Shown here: in pieces, positions 49,418 through 60,473 of the stretch
Layout of the letters: every line of letters begins with the position of its first letter
How positions within the stretch are numbered: the first letter of the stretch is position 1
Assembly (NCBI GenBank): GCA_046732465.1
Contig: JBKPND010000034.1
Location: 1-64,000 of the forward strand
DNA: 64,000 nucleotides
Reading direction: 5' to 3'
Origin: DASUPK01 sp046732465
GTDB lineage: Bacteria > Actinomycetota > Thermoleophilia > Solirubrobacterales > 70-9
Position numbers and translations under genes: made by a program
The notes under the pieces: model-generated
The model's input: only the letters and a program-made list of their open reading frames with translations
Databases searched by the model: none
What the model was told of the DNA's origin: nothing

Positions 49418-50827
49418 ATGTGCAGGCGAACTCTGCTCTCTACTCTGCCTGCCGGGGTGTCACGAGCGACTGAATCGGCACTGGGAACGATGGGGGCCGG
49501 AGGGGGTCTCGTCTCGGCCCATGCGCCGAGTCTCCCGCCCGGTCCACGGAGCCCCGGTTTCGTCCAGACGCTGGAATGGATGTACCGGCCGATCTCGTTC
49601 ATCGAGGCGTGCCGGCGACGCTACGGCGACATCTTCTCCCTTCGCCTCGGCCCGGGCCGCAACACAGTGGTCGTCGCCGAGCCCACGGCGGCGCGGCAGG
49701 TGGTCAAAGGGGATCCGAGCGTCTTCCGCGCGGGTGACGCCAACGGGCTCCTGAAGCCGGTCGTGGGCCCGGCCTCGCTCCTCGTGCTCGACGGGGAGGA
49801 GCACATGCGACACCGTCGCATCCTGCTCCCGGCCTTCGCGGCGAAGCACGGCCAGGCATTCGCGAACTCCGTCGAGACCGCGACGCGCGAGCGGCTGGCA
49901 TCGTGGCAGGCAGGCGACACGGTCAGGCTGCAGGACGAGATGGAGGCGATCTCCCTCGATGCGATCCTCAGGCTCGCCCTTGGCCCCGGCCCCGAGGAGC
50001 GGCTCGAGCGGTTCCGGGTTCTGGTCCCCGACATGATGAGGCGCTGCTCGTCGCCCTTCACCCTGCTGCCCTACTTCCGCCACGAGCTGGGCGGCGTGAC
50101 GCCATACGCCGGCCTGCAGAAGGTGCTCGGCGAGCTGGACGCCCTCTTCGCTGACGCGATCGTCGAGCGGCAGGCCTCCGCCATCGAAGACGCCACAGAT
50201 TGCCTCTCCCTCCTCTGCGCCGCCACGGACGAGAGCGGCACCCCGCTGACCAACCGGCAGATCCGCGACGAGCTGCTCACGATGATCATGGCCGGCTACG
50301 AGACGACGACCAGCGCCCTCGCTTGGACGTTCGAGCGGCTGCTCCGGTCGCCGGAGGTGATGGATCGCCTCCAGGACGACCTCGGCCGTGGGAGCGACGA
50401 GTATCTCGACGCGGTCGTCAAGGAAGTGCTTCGACTTCGGCCGGTCGTTCCCGTCCTCGCCCGGAAGGTGAGGGAGGAGGTCGAGCTGAACGGCTACCGG
50501 ATCCCCAGCCGCTCCGTCCTGATGGTCTCCATCTTCCTGCTCCATCGCGATCCGGATCTTCACCCGGAGCCCGACGCGTTCAAGCCCGAGCGCTACCTCT
50601 CCGGAGGCAACGAGGAGCCCTGGCTCGCCTTCGGCGGCGGGGTTCGGCGCTGCCTCGGCGCGGGCTTCGCCCAGCTCGAGATGAAGGTGGTCATCAAGGC
50701 GATTCTGGAGGCGGCGACCCTACGGGCCCCGGATCCCATCGACGAACCGGTCGCACGGAGACGCTTCACGTTCGCGCCGGCTTATGACGCCCGCGCGACC
50801 GTGGAAGAGGTCTCGATCTTGCAGTAA
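49418..50827 (+). CDS. Cytochrome P450 (first of two)
   Basis: A P450 monooxygenase of up to 469 residues. Hallmarks: I-helix MAGYETTTSALAW, ExxR in KEVLRLRP, and the haem ligand Cys in FGGGVRRCLGAGFAQLEMK. LPPGPRSPG near the N-terminus is the usual proline-rich start and no membrane anchor is seen, so soluble. ATG 49418 lacks a clear ribosome binding site; ATG 49490 (445 residues) is a good alternative. Divergent from an acyl-CoA dehydrogenase with operator site A between. Substrate unknown. Confidence 0.92.
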   Translation: MCRRTLLSTLPAGVSRATESALGTMGAGGGLVSAHAPSLPPGPRSPGFVQTLEWMYRPISFIEACRRRYGDIFSLRLGPGRNTVVVAEPTAARQVVKGDPSVFRAGDANGLLKPVVGPASLLVLDGEEHMRHRRILLPAFAAKHGQAFANSVETATRERLASWQAGDTVRLQDEMEAISLDAILRLALGPGPEERLERFRVLVPDMMRRCSSPFTLLPYFRHELGGVTPYAGLQKVLGELDALFADAIVERQASAIEDATDCLSLLCAATDESGTPLTNRQIRDELLTMIMAGYETTTSALAWTFERLLRSPEVMDRLQDDLGRGSDEYLDAVVKEVLRLRPVVPVLARKVREEVELNGYRIPSRSVLMVSIFLLHRDPDLHPEPDAFKPERYLSGGNEEPWLAFGGGVRRCLGAGFAQLEMKVVIKAILEAATLRAPDPIDEPVARRRFTFAPAYDARATVEEVSILQ

Positions 50828-50965
50828 GCAGGCTTTTCCGCGCCTGACGCGAAGGCCGTGAGGCCCCCGCACCCGTCCAATATCGGTCCATGGTCACTGA
50901 GAGCCACATCTCATATTTGCGTCCACGCTCAAGTTTTCCCGCTTTTTCCGCCGATCATCCCTGTA

Positions 50966-52708
50966 ATGAGCCGCAAACCGGGGAGACTTCCCGCCGACGA
51001 GGGGGGCGGGTTCGAGATGCTTGCCCTGCCTAGAAGCGAAGGCGAGCCTGTCGCGCCGCGCGAGCTGATTTCCGGCCGAACGGCCGCTGGACCCCTCGCC
51101 CAGGTGCAGGGGCTGCTCGCGCTGGGAGCGGCGATCAACGGCGCGCTCGCCACGCTCCTGCCGCATCCCGACTACTACAACGTCCCAGGCCTGCTGAGCG
51201 TCCAGATCAGCGCGCTCGCCTACGGGATCGTCGTCCTCATGCTCGGCGACCGGATCTGGTTCAACGTGCTGAAGGTCGGCAACCTCCTCGCGGCCGTCCT
51301 GACGACCATGGCCGTGTACTTCAGCGGCGACAGCTCGAGCGGCTACGCCATCTTCTACCTCTGGATCGGGTTCTACGTCTTCTACTACCCAGTGTCGCGA
51401 TGGGAGGCTGCCGGATACATCGTCTTCGCGGCTCTCTGCTACGCGGTCGCCATCGCGATCACACCGACGCCCCCGCCGGGGGCGGCGCACACAAACGTCG
51501 CCTTCTTCTCGATCGTCGCGGGGACGCTCGCCACGGCCGGCCTCCTCCTGACCTACCTCCGCCAGCGCGTCGAGCGGTTGATGGGTCGGCTGGTCGAGGC
51601 GTCGAGGACCGATCCGCTGACGGCGCTGCCGAACCGGATGGGCCTCCAGCAGGCCCTCGAGAAGGAGGTCGAGCGCGCGCGGTCCGACGAGCGGCCGGTC
51701 AGCCTGCTGCTGATCGACATCGATCACTTCAAATCGCTCAACGAGCGGCTCGGCATCAGCGGCGGAGACAAGATCCTTCAGGAGCTTGCGATCCTGATCA
51801 AGGATTCGACCCGGTTGATCGACACCGTCGCCCGCTCCGGTGGTCAGGAGTTCGCGGTGCTGCTGCCGCAGATCGACGGCAACGGTGCGTTCCTCCTGGC
51901 GGAGAAGATCCTCTCCCGGATGCGGGGATCGATGCTCGGCACCCCGCAGGGCATCACCGCCTCGACGGGTGTCGCGGAGTTCCCCGGTCACGCCTCCGAC
52001 CCGCCCGAGCTCGTCGCGGTCGCCGACCGGGCGCTGCAGGCGGCGAAGGCCCTCGGTCGCGACAGGGCCGTCATCTACAGCCCCGAGGTGACCAGCACGG
52101 TCGGCGCGGTCGCCGGCAAGCGGAGCGTCGAGAGCCAGGCACAGCTGGCGACGGTGCTCGGCCTCGCCGAGGCGCTCGACCAGCGCGATTCCTACACGGC
52201 CAAGCACAGCCAGACGGTGGGGCTGGTGTGCGAGATGATGGCGCGGGAGCTCGGCCTCGATGAAGCCCGGGTCCAGCGGGTGCGGCTCGCGGGGATCCTC
52301 CACGACATCGGCAAGATCGGTGTGCCGGACTCGATCCTCGGCAAGCCGGGCAGGCTCACGGACGATGAGATGGATCAGATGCGCCGGCATCCGGAGCTGG
52401 GCGCGAGGATCCTCGTGGGCGGAGAGCTCGATGACGTTCGCGAGTGGATCCTCGCTCACCACGAGCGCCCGGATGGATCGGGCTATCCGAAGGGCCTGAA
52501 GTCGGAGGAGATTCCCCTCGAGGCCGCGATCCTCGCGGTGGGCGACGCGTACGAGGCCATGACGAGCGACCGCGTGTATCGCCGCTCGATCGGTGAGAGG
52601 GCCGCTCGGCAGGAGCTCCGGAAGAGCGCCGGCACCCAGTTCGACGAGCGCGTCGTCGACGCTCTCCTGCATGTGCTGAAGCGTGACTCGGCCATGGTCA
52701 AGGTCTGA
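50966..52708 (+). CDS. Membrane GGDEF (degenerate) + HD-GYP c-di-GMP phosphodiesterase
   Basis: A 580-residue signalling protein. Five or six transmembrane helices (~60-205) precede a GGDEF domain (DPLTALPNRMGLQQALEKEV, LLLIDIDHFKSLNERLG) whose signature is GGQEF instead of GG(D/E)EF, so cyclase activity is unlikely. The C-terminal HD-GYP domain is intact: HDIGKIGVP near 446 and HHERPDGSGYPKGL near 498. Predicted to hydrolyse c-di-GMP, with the GGDEF possibly sensing GTP. The start is uncertain: GTG 50858 would add 36 unlikely residues. Ends convergently with the third MMPL gene (11-bp overlap). Confidence 0.86.
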   Translation: MSRKPGRLPADEGGGFEMLALPRSEGEPVAPRELISGRTAAGPLAQVQGLLALGAAINGALATLLPHPDYYNVPGLLSVQISALAYGIVVLMLGDRIWFNVLKVGNLLAAVLTTMAVYFSGDSSSGYAIFYLWIGFYVFYYPVSRWEAAGYIVFAALCYAVAIAITPTPPPGAAHTNVAFFSIVAGTLATAGLLLTYLRQRVERLMGRLVEASRTDPLTALPNRMGLQQALEKEVERARSDERPVSLLLIDIDHFKSLNERLGISGGDKILQELAILIKDSTRLIDTVARSGGQEFAVLLPQIDGNGAFLLAEKILSRMRGSMLGTPQGITASTGVAEFPGHASDPPELVAVADRALQAAKALGRDRAVIYSPEVTSTVGAVAGKRSVESQAQLATVLGLAEALDQRDSYTAKHSQTVGLVCEMMARELGLDEARVQRVRLAGILHDIGKIGVPDSILGKPGRLTDDEMDQMRRHPELGARILVGGELDDVREWILAHHERPDGSGYPKGLKSEEIPLEAAILAVGDAYEAMTSDRVYRRSIGERAARQELRKSAGTQFDERVVDALLHVLKRDSAMVKV

Positions 52709-54755
52709 GACGCGCCAATCGCGCGAGCGGACCCGGCGACCACCAGGCGACTTCCCCGCAGAGCTGCATCAAGGCGGGCATCAGGAACGCCCTGACCAGC
52801 GTGGCGTCGATGAGGACCGCGAGGGCGGTTCCGACGGCCACCTCCTTGATGAACACCATCTGGGAGAAGACGAAGGAGCCCATCGCCACCGCGAACAGGA
52901 TCGCGGCGGCGGTGATGATCCGGCCGCTTCGCTCCAGTCCCAGGGCGATCGCTCGCGGACCCGGCTCCGTCTCGCGGGCCTCCGCGACCCGGCTGAGGAG
53001 AAACACGCTGTAGTCGGTGGATAACCCGAAGATGACCGCGAACAGCAGGATCGGCACAGAGATGTCGAGCGCTCCCACCCCGCTGTAGACGAGGAGCGAC
53101 TCGAACCTCTCGTCCTGGAAGACCAGCACCAGGACCCCCAGGGCGACGCCGATGGTGAGCATGTTCACCACCAGCGTCACCAGGGCGAGCACGGCCGAAC
53201 CCGTCAGCAGCAGGATCGCGATCAGGGTGCTGGCGATGACGATCGCCACCGCCAACGGCAGATGCGAGCGAAGACTGGCGCGCTGGTCCACCAGCTCGGC
53301 GCTGGCGCCCGCGACCAGGGTCGACGCCCCAAGGCCGCTCCCGCGGATCGACTTGACCACGTTCGTCGCGACGTCGGAGTTCGGGTCGGCGTTCATATGG
53401 ACCTCGACCACGCTCACGCCTCCGGGAAGGACCTGCGGGGGGTCAACGCCAGTGATCGGCGGCTTGCTCTTGATCCTGTACCGCTGAAAGCTGGAGGTGC
53501 CCGATTGGACGAGCAGGATCGAGTCCGCCGGGTCGTTCCGGAAGTTCGCCCGCACGGCGCTGTCCACGAGACGGGCGCTGTTGTCTCGGGGCAGAACCCG
53601 CGCGTCCGCCCGGGTGAGCTCGATGCGGCTCACGGGCAGCGCCGCGATCAGCATCACGGCCGCGACCGCGAGCGCGATGACCCCGGGCCTGGCCTGAACG
53701 ATCTGGCCGATGCGCCGCCAGAAGGGCGAGCCGTGAACCGGCGTCGGACCGGAGATGCTCAGGGCATTGATCCGCGTCCCCAGCAGGCCGAGGATCGCGG
53801 GCAGCACGAGGATCACCACGAGCAGTGAGACCAGGGCGACCACCGCGCAGCCGACCCCGGTCGAGTACAGGAAGGGCTGCGGAAAGATGCAGAGGGAGGC
53901 GACGGCGACCGCAACGGTCCCGGCGCTGAAGCTGACCATCCGGCCGATCGGCCCGACGGTGTCGCACATGGTCTTCAGGCCCGGACCGGAGCGTTCCAGC
54001 TCATCTCGGTACCGGGACACCATGAAGAGGCTGTAGTCGATGGCCAGGCCGAGCCCGAGGACCGTGACCACGTTCAGGGCGAAGATGTCGACGGTCATCA
54101 CCTCGCTGAGGAGTCGCAGGGCGGCAAGCGTGAAGGCGATCGAGAGTCCGCCGACGACGAGCGGCAGGACAGCCGCGACCAGGCTCCTGAAGACGAGCAG
54201 CGAGATCAGCAGGATGAATGGAGCCGCGTACAGCTCTATCCGGCGGAGATCGCTCTCCGTGGTGTCATTGAGCTGGACCGAGGCGACGGCCGTCCCCCCG
54301 ACCTCGACTGCTCCGTTGCCGTCGAAGGCGGAATCCACGTCCTCGCCGATGTCCGAAAGGTTGTCGACCGATCGGCTCGCGAACCCCTCGACCAGAGCCT
54401 GAGTGCCACTGTCAGAGACGAGCGCCGGGTCCTGGGCGGGGGTATTGACGCGAACGATCCCCGGGATGTCCGCCAGGGTCCGCGCGACCCTGGCGAGGTA
54501 CGCCCGGCTTTCGGGGCTTTGAGCCGATCGGCCCGGGGTCACCAGGAGGAGCACGGCAGGCACCGCCTGCTCGCCCGTCGCGTTCTCGATCAGGTCATAC
54601 GCGCGCGAGCTCTCGGAGTCCGGGTCGGTGAACCCGAAGGGCTGAGCCCGGTCGAAGACAGAGGAACCGAGGAACGCCGCACCGCCGGCCGCGACCACGG
54701 CGATCGCGACGATCAGGCGACGATGGAGATAAGAGAAGCCCCCTAGGACCCTCAC
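52698..54755 (-). CDS. MMPL/RND family transporter (3 of 3)
   Basis: A 685-residue MMPL exporter. Proton-relay motifs are LAIDYSLFMVSRYRDELE and LSTDYSVFLLSRVAEARE. N-terminus YLHRRLIVAIAVVAAGGAAF is the first helix, then an extracytoplasmic domain with FTDPDSESSRAYDLIENATG. It precedes the second P450 gene's downstream end and is transcribed in the same direction as that P450 (53 bp between them), so the two may be linked; a P450-exporter pair could modify and move a hydrophobic compound. Confidence 0.92.
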   Translation of the reverse strand: MRVLGGFSYLHRRLIVAIAVVAAGGAAFLGSSVFDRAQPFGFTDPDSESSRAYDLIENATGEQAVPAVLLLVTPGRSAQSPESRAYLARVARTLADIPGIVRVNTPAQDPALVSDSGTQALVEGFASRSVDNLSDIGEDVDSAFDGNGAVEVGGTAVASVQLNDTTESDLRRIELYAAPFILLISLLVFRSLVAAVLPLVVGGLSIAFTLAALRLLSEVMTVDIFALNVVTVLGLGLAIDYSLFMVSRYRDELERSGPGLKTMCDTVGPIGRMVSFSAGTVAVAVASLCIFPQPFLYSTGVGCAVVALVSLLVVILVLPAILGLLGTRINALSISGPTPVHGSPFWRRIGQIVQARPGVIALAVAAVMLIAALPVSRIELTRADARVLPRDNSARLVDSAVRANFRNDPADSILLVQSGTSSFQRYRIKSKPPITGVDPPQVLPGGVSVVEVHMNADPNSDVATNVVKSIRGSGLGASTLVAGASAELVDQRASLRSHLPLAVAIVIASTLIAILLLTGSAVLALVTLVVNMLTIGVALGVLVLVFQDERFESLLVYSGVGALDISVPILLFAVIFGLSTDYSVFLLSRVAEARETEPGPRAIALGLERSGRIITAAAILFAVAMGSFVFSQMVFIKEVAVGTALAVLIDATLVRAFLMPALMQLCGEVAWWSPGPLARLARLRP

Positions 54756-54807
54756 TTGCTCACTATATGCCGCAAATCGGGCGGATCCGCGGTTGCTAGC
54801 CGAGGGT

Positions 54808-56268
54808 TTAGGCCCGCTGGTGGTCCCTCGGCGCTGGTTCGCGTGCGCTCTGGCTCAGCAGCTCATCGAGCGGATGACTCTCGCGCCGCTCCGCGACGCG
54901 GGTGCCATCGACTCGGACCCGAACGCCACCGGCCGGGACGATGATGGCCCCCTCGGCGCGAGTGCGCTCCACGCTCTCGCTCAGCGGCGTCAGCATCAGT
55001 CGCGAGAGGACCGTCTGCAGCACGACTCGCATCTCGAGCAGCGCGAAAGGTGCACCCAGACAGCGGCGGACCCCGCCGCCGAACGGGATCCACATGTACG
55101 CCGGTGGCTTTCCCTCGAGGAACCGCTCCGGGCGGAACTCGTTGGGGTTCTCATAGGCCTCGGGATCCCGCTGAATCAGGCTCATGGGCGTCCAGATCCG
55201 GACACCCTCGGGGATTCGCCAGGGTCCCAGGTCGACCGTCTTCGCGGTCACGCGTCCCGCTGCGATGACCGGGGGCCGCAGCCGCAGGGACTCCTTGATG
55301 ACCGAATCGGTGTACTTCGACTCACCGAGCTCCGCCTCCGCGACGATCCGCTGCCTCACTCCCGGTCGGTGGAGGATCAGGTCGAAGGACCAGGCGAGAG
55401 CCGTGGCAGTCGTCTCGCTGCCCGCGACGATCAGGGCGACGAGGTCGTCTCGGATCTCCTCGTCCGTGAGCCCAGAGCCGTCCTCCGTCTCGGCTTCGAT
55501 CAGCATCGTCAGGACGTCGTCGCCGGCCGTTCCATCTGCCACGGCCTTGCGATGCGCGGCGATCTCACCGTAGAGGAGCTTGTCCAGACGACGGCGGCGG
55601 CGCAGGAAGTAGAACCACGGCGAGAAGGGACCGAGGTCGTGACGTACCCAATCGCCGACCGCGCAGAGGCTCATCATCGCCATCAGCCCCTCGGAGGCGT
55701 TGGTCAGCTCGTCCACGTAATCGCGATCCTTCGCCCCGATCAGCGTCTCGAAGAGATAGTCCATGGTCAGCCGGTACATCTCCGGGTGGAGCTCAAACTC
55801 GGAGCCCTCCTCCCAGCGCTCGATTAGTCGGTCGGAGGCGCGCCGGAAGCCTGCCTCGAAAGCACCCATGCGCTCACCGTGGAAGCGAGGGAGCAGCAGC
55901 TTGCGCCGCTGGAGGTGCGCGTGGCCGTCGAGCCCGGTGACCGACTTGGTTCCGAAGATCGGCTTGACAAGGTTCCCGGCCGGGCTCAGAGGCATCTCGT
56001 CGTCCCGGGCGAAGACTTCATGGATCAGCTCGGGATCGGTGACCCAGACCGTCTGCCCGAACCCGAGGATGTTGATCGTCACCGATCCGTCGACCGCGTA
56101 GCGCTCCTGGCAGCGCTCGAGGAAGGTGAAGGGGTCCCGGACGTAGCTCAGCGTCTGGGCGAGGACGGGTTTGCGCGGGCCAGGTGGGAGATGCGCGGGG
56201 CCGGTGGGCACCCGCGTCGTGTCCACCTGGACGTTTGTCGGGACACGGGTAGCTGTCTTGGCCTCCAC
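54808..56268 (-). CDS. Cytochrome P450 (second of two)
   Basis: A 486-residue P450. I-helix IVAGSETTATALAW, ExxR in KESLRLRPP, and haem ligand Cys in FGGGVRRCLGAPFALLEMR. LPPGPRKPVLAQTL marks the proline-rich N-terminus. The GTG at 56268 is chosen; a TTG at 56310 would add 14 residues. No N-terminal membrane helix. The C-terminal ~45 residues after the haem domain are basic and extend beyond the usual P450 end. Divergent from a crotonase-led operon, with operator site B between. Confidence 0.92.
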   Translation of the reverse strand: MEAKTATRVPTNVQVDTTRVPTGPAHLPPGPRKPVLAQTLSYVRDPFTFLERCQERYAVDGSVTINILGFGQTVWVTDPELIHEVFARDDEMPLSPAGNLVKPIFGTKSVTGLDGHAHLQRRKLLLPRFHGERMGAFEAGFRRASDRLIERWEEGSEFELHPEMYRLTMDYLFETLIGAKDRDYVDELTNASEGLMAMMSLCAVGDWVRHDLGPFSPWFYFLRRRRRLDKLLYGEIAAHRKAVADGTAGDDVLTMLIEAETEDGSGLTDEEIRDDLVALIVAGSETTATALAWSFDLILHRPGVRQRIVAEAELGESKYTDSVIKESLRLRPPVIAAGRVTAKTVDLGPWRIPEGVRIWTPMSLIQRDPEAYENPNEFRPERFLEGKPPAYMWIPFGGGVRRCLGAPFALLEMRVVLQTVLSRLMLTPLSESVERTRAEGAIIVPAGGVRVRVDGTRVAERRESHPLDELLSQSAREPAPRDHQRA

Positions 56269-56360
56269 TGCACCGTGAGCGTACAGACCGGGTCCCCTAT
56301 ATGTGTCCAATTTATTGAGGTTGGTTCAACTCGCCCAGGCACACCCGAATATTCGTTTAC

Positions 56361-56392
56361 AAGTGGACAGTAGGACGTAGCACTTCCCATTT
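56361..56392. promoter_or_regulatory. 32-bp palindromic operator candidate, site B
   Basis: Starts AAGTGGACAGTAGGAC and ends with CACTTCCCATTT, with imperfect dyad symmetry (10 of 16 pairs) about position 56376/56377. It is related to site A at 49343 and sits in the same kind of place, between a divergent P450 and an acyl-CoA gene. TTTACA (56356-56361) overlaps its left edge and may be a -35 box of the downstream operon. Confidence 0.52.
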
Positions 56393-56421
56393 GAGACTAG
56401 ATCCACTAGGCTCCCCGGCCG

Positions 56422-57200
56422 ATGGCGGACGAGCTCCTCTACGACGTCAAGGACGGGGTGGCGACGGTCACCCTGAACCGTCCCGACCAGCGCAACGCAC
56501 TCAACGGCGAGCTACTTTCGGCGCTGGTCGAGGCGATGAAGCGCGTCCGGGATGACCAGGAGGTGCGGGCCGTTGTCCTCACCGGCGCGGGCGACAAGGT
56601 CTTCTGCGCCGGCGCCGATTTGGGCGGCTTCGCGGCGGACGCTCCCCTGGTCGACAAGCACTTCGCCTCCGACCTCTTCCTCGATTACTTCCGGCTGATG
56701 CCGCGGCTCGGCAAGCCCTCGCTCTGCGCCGCCAACGGCCATGTGCTCGCGGGCGGTATGGGCCTCGCCCTCTCCTGCGACCTGCTGATCGCGAAGGAGG
56801 GCGCGCGGTTCGGGACGCCCGAGATCAACGTTGGCGCGTTCCCCTACATGGTCATGTCGATCATCTACCGCAACGTCCCGCGGAAGAAGGTCAACGAGAT
56901 GATGCTCCTGGGGGAGCAGATCTCGGCAGAGCAGGCCGTCGAGTACGGGCTCGCGAACAAGGTCGTCCCGGCGGGCGAGTTCCACGACGCCGTCCAGGAC
57001 TGGGCCGGCAAGCTCGCCTCGAAGAGCCCGGTGCTGATGCGGCTCGGCCACGACGCGATGTACCGCCAGCAGGACATGGCGCTCGATGACGCGCTCGAGT
57101 ACCTGCGCTCACAGCTCTCGCTCACCTTCTCGACCGAGGACATCAAGGAGGGGGTCTCCGCCTTCTTCGAGAAGCGTGAGCCCGAATGGAAGGGACACTG

Positions 57201-57201
<1 letters not shown>
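56422..57201 (+). CDS. Enoyl-CoA hydratase/isomerase family protein
   Basis: A 259-residue crotonase. LNRPDQRNALNGELL and FCAGADLGGF bind CoA; FGTPEINVGAF retains the second catalytic Glu, but AGGMGLALSCDL has Gly-Met-Gly where hydratases have the first Glu. It may be an isomerase or a lyase. First gene of a seven-gene operon; its stop and the next ATG share one base (TGATG). Preceded by operator candidate site B. Confidence 0.89.
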
Positions 57202-58822
<1,621 letters not shown>

Positions 58823-58826
<4 letters not shown>

Positions 58827-59119
58827 GCGACGGCAACAGGGTCTATCTGGCAAACGAGAATCCCGCCTACGCCGGGGTGGTCAGCTTCGACGGCGTGGTG
58901 TTCGAGGCACTCGGCTTTGCCGATACCACCGTTTACCGGATGCCGATCGAGCTGATCGACGAGGTGGAATTCGACGGCGACTACCTGAACGTCCTGAGCA
59001 ACCCCGAAAAGGGCGACTCGTACGGCATCCAGCTGCCGATCAAGCCGAGCGACGAGGAGCGCGCCGCTCTGCAAGAGCTCGCGGACGCGGTGCGGAGCGC
59101 CGCCGGAGGTGGCGGGTGA
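58823..59119 (+). CDS. Hypothetical protein in acyl-CoA operon
   Basis: A 98-residue acidic protein, unrecognised. Beta-rich start (VVSFDGVVFEALGFADTTVY) and MPIELIDEVEFDGDYLNVL, then a helical C-terminus with EERAALQELADAVRS. The position directly after the carboxyltransferase gene, with ATGA overlap, is where actinobacterial operons often encode a small epsilon subunit, but the usual epsilon motif is not obvious. Coupled also to the next gene (GTGA). Confidence 0.75.
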
Positions 59120-59583
59120 AACTCGCCCGGAGGCTGAACAGGTTCCTCGATGGACTCCGTTCCCCGGAGGCGTTCCAGGCGGCAAGTCGGCCAGGTACCG
59201 CACCGGATCTCTCCTCGCTCGCAGGGCACAAGTACGCGCTGCTCGTCAGCTTTCGCCGGTCGGGTGAGCCGATTCCGACGCCGGTTTGGTTCGGCTTGGA
59301 CCGCGGACGCGTCTACTTCAATACCCGGTCCCGCAACGCCAAGCTGAAGCGCATCCGGCGCGACCCCCATGTTCGTTTGGGCCCGTGCAGCTTCCGCGGT
59401 AAGCCCATGGGGCCCCTGGCCGAGGGTCGCGCGCGGATCTTGGCCGCGGAGCAGGAGGCGGAGGCTGAGGCCGCGCTGCGTTCAAATTACGGCCTGGCCC
59501 GCCGCATCTACTACGCGACCCTGGGCGGTCGCGGAGATCCAGCGGTGTACGTGGAAGTAGCCGCCGTCGGAGGCGCCACATGA
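59116..59583 (+). CDS. PPOX-class (F420/FMN) split-barrel oxidoreductase-like protein
   Basis: A 155-residue single split-barrel of the pyridoxamine 5'-phosphate oxidase-like family (Rv1155 group). YALLVSFRRSGEPIPTPVWF and RVYFNTRSRNAKLKRIRRDP match the cofactor-binding strands; VRLGPCSFRGKPMGP follows. GTG start overlapping the preceding stop (GTGA). Many actinobacterial relatives use F420 to reduce double bonds; reaction here is unassigned, but an enoyl- or dienoyl-type reduction would suit the operon. Confidence 0.83.
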   Translation: MKLARRLNRFLDGLRSPEAFQAASRPGTAPDLSSLAGHKYALLVSFRRSGEPIPTPVWFGLDRGRVYFNTRSRNAKLKRIRRDPHVRLGPCSFRGKPMGPLAEGRARILAAEQEAEAEAALRSNYGLARRIYYATLGGRGDPAVYVEVAAVGGAT

Positions 59584-60473
59584 GCCGCTTCGAGGACCCG
59601 GTGATCATCAGCAACTCGATCTCGGGGGCGATCGCCAACCGGGACCAGTGCCCGGCAATCCCCTACACGCCGGAGGAGTACGCCGCTGAGGCCAGGCGTG
59701 CCGTCGACGAGGGCGCCTCGCAGATCCACATCCACGCCCGCACCCCGGACGGCACGCCCTCCTACGAGATCGAGGACTTCCAGGCGATCACCGAGGCGAT
59801 CCGGGCCGAGGTCGACGACGTGATCATCAACTACTCCACGGGCGCGATCGGGGTGCCGATCGAGAAGCGGCTCGAGTACCTGCGCGCGCTCCGGCCTGAC
59901 GTCGCCGCTCTCAACATGAGCTCGATGAACTACGCGAAGTACTCGCGCCGCCGCAAGGACTTCGTCTTCAAGGCCGTCTTCGAGAACAGCTTCGACACGA
60001 TCACGGCCTTCCTCACCGAGATGAACGAGCTCGGGATCCAGCCCGAGCACGAGTGCTTCGACGCCGGGCACGTCGCCAACCTCGATCCGTTCCTCGACAT
60101 GGGCCTGCTCGAGCCGCCTCTGCAGATCTCCCTGGTGATGGGGGTGAACGGCGGGATCAGGCCGAACGCGCGGAACGTCGCCTTCATGTCCGAGCAGATC
60201 CCGGGCGGGGCGGAGGGCCCGAACAACTGGCAGGTGATCGGCGTCTCTCGCGACCAGTGGAAGCTGCTCGCCGCCGCGCTCAACCTCGGCGGCAACGTCA
60301 GGGCCGGGCTCGAGGACAACCTCTACCTGCCGAACGGCGAGATGGCGAAATCCAACGGCGAGCTGATCGCCAAGGCGCGGCAGATGGCCGAGGACGTCGG
60401 TCGCCGCCCCGCCACGGTCGCCGAGGCCCGGGAGCTGCTCGGTGTCCCGAAGCGTGAGGAGGCCAAGGCGTGA
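59580..60473 (+). CDS. Beta-keto acid cleavage enzyme (BKACE, DUF849)
   Basis: A 297-residue TIM-barrel of the BKACE family. QIHIHARTPDG holds two zinc His (H50, H52), with NMSSMNYAKY and ISLVMGVNGGIRPN as other family strands and VRAGLEDNLYLPNGE with the C-terminal catalytic Glu. Characterised members condense a beta-keto acid with acetyl-CoA and cleave to acetoacetate and a new acyl-CoA. The substrate cannot be inferred precisely. ATG overlaps previous stop (ATGA). Confidence 0.9.
   Translation: MSRFEDPVIISNSISGAIANRDQCPAIPYTPEEYAAEARRAVDEGASQIHIHARTPDGTPSYEIEDFQAITEAIRAEVDDVIINYSTGAIGVPIEKRLEYLRALRPDVAALNMSSMNYAKYSRRRKDFVFKAVFENSFDTITAFLTEMNELGIQPEHECFDAGHVANLDPFLDMGLLEPPLQISLVMGVNGGIRPNARNVAFMSEQIPGGAEGPNNWQVIGVSRDQWKLLAAALNLGGNVRAGLEDNLYLPNGEMAKSNGELIAKARQMAEDVGRRPATVAEARELLGVPKREEAKA

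Noticed and set aside
56361..56392. Site B as a classical MerR operator within a 19-bp promoter spacer
   Set aside because: No convincing -35/-10 pair 19-20 bp apart frames the palindrome, and the same motif occurs at site A, away from any MerR gene.
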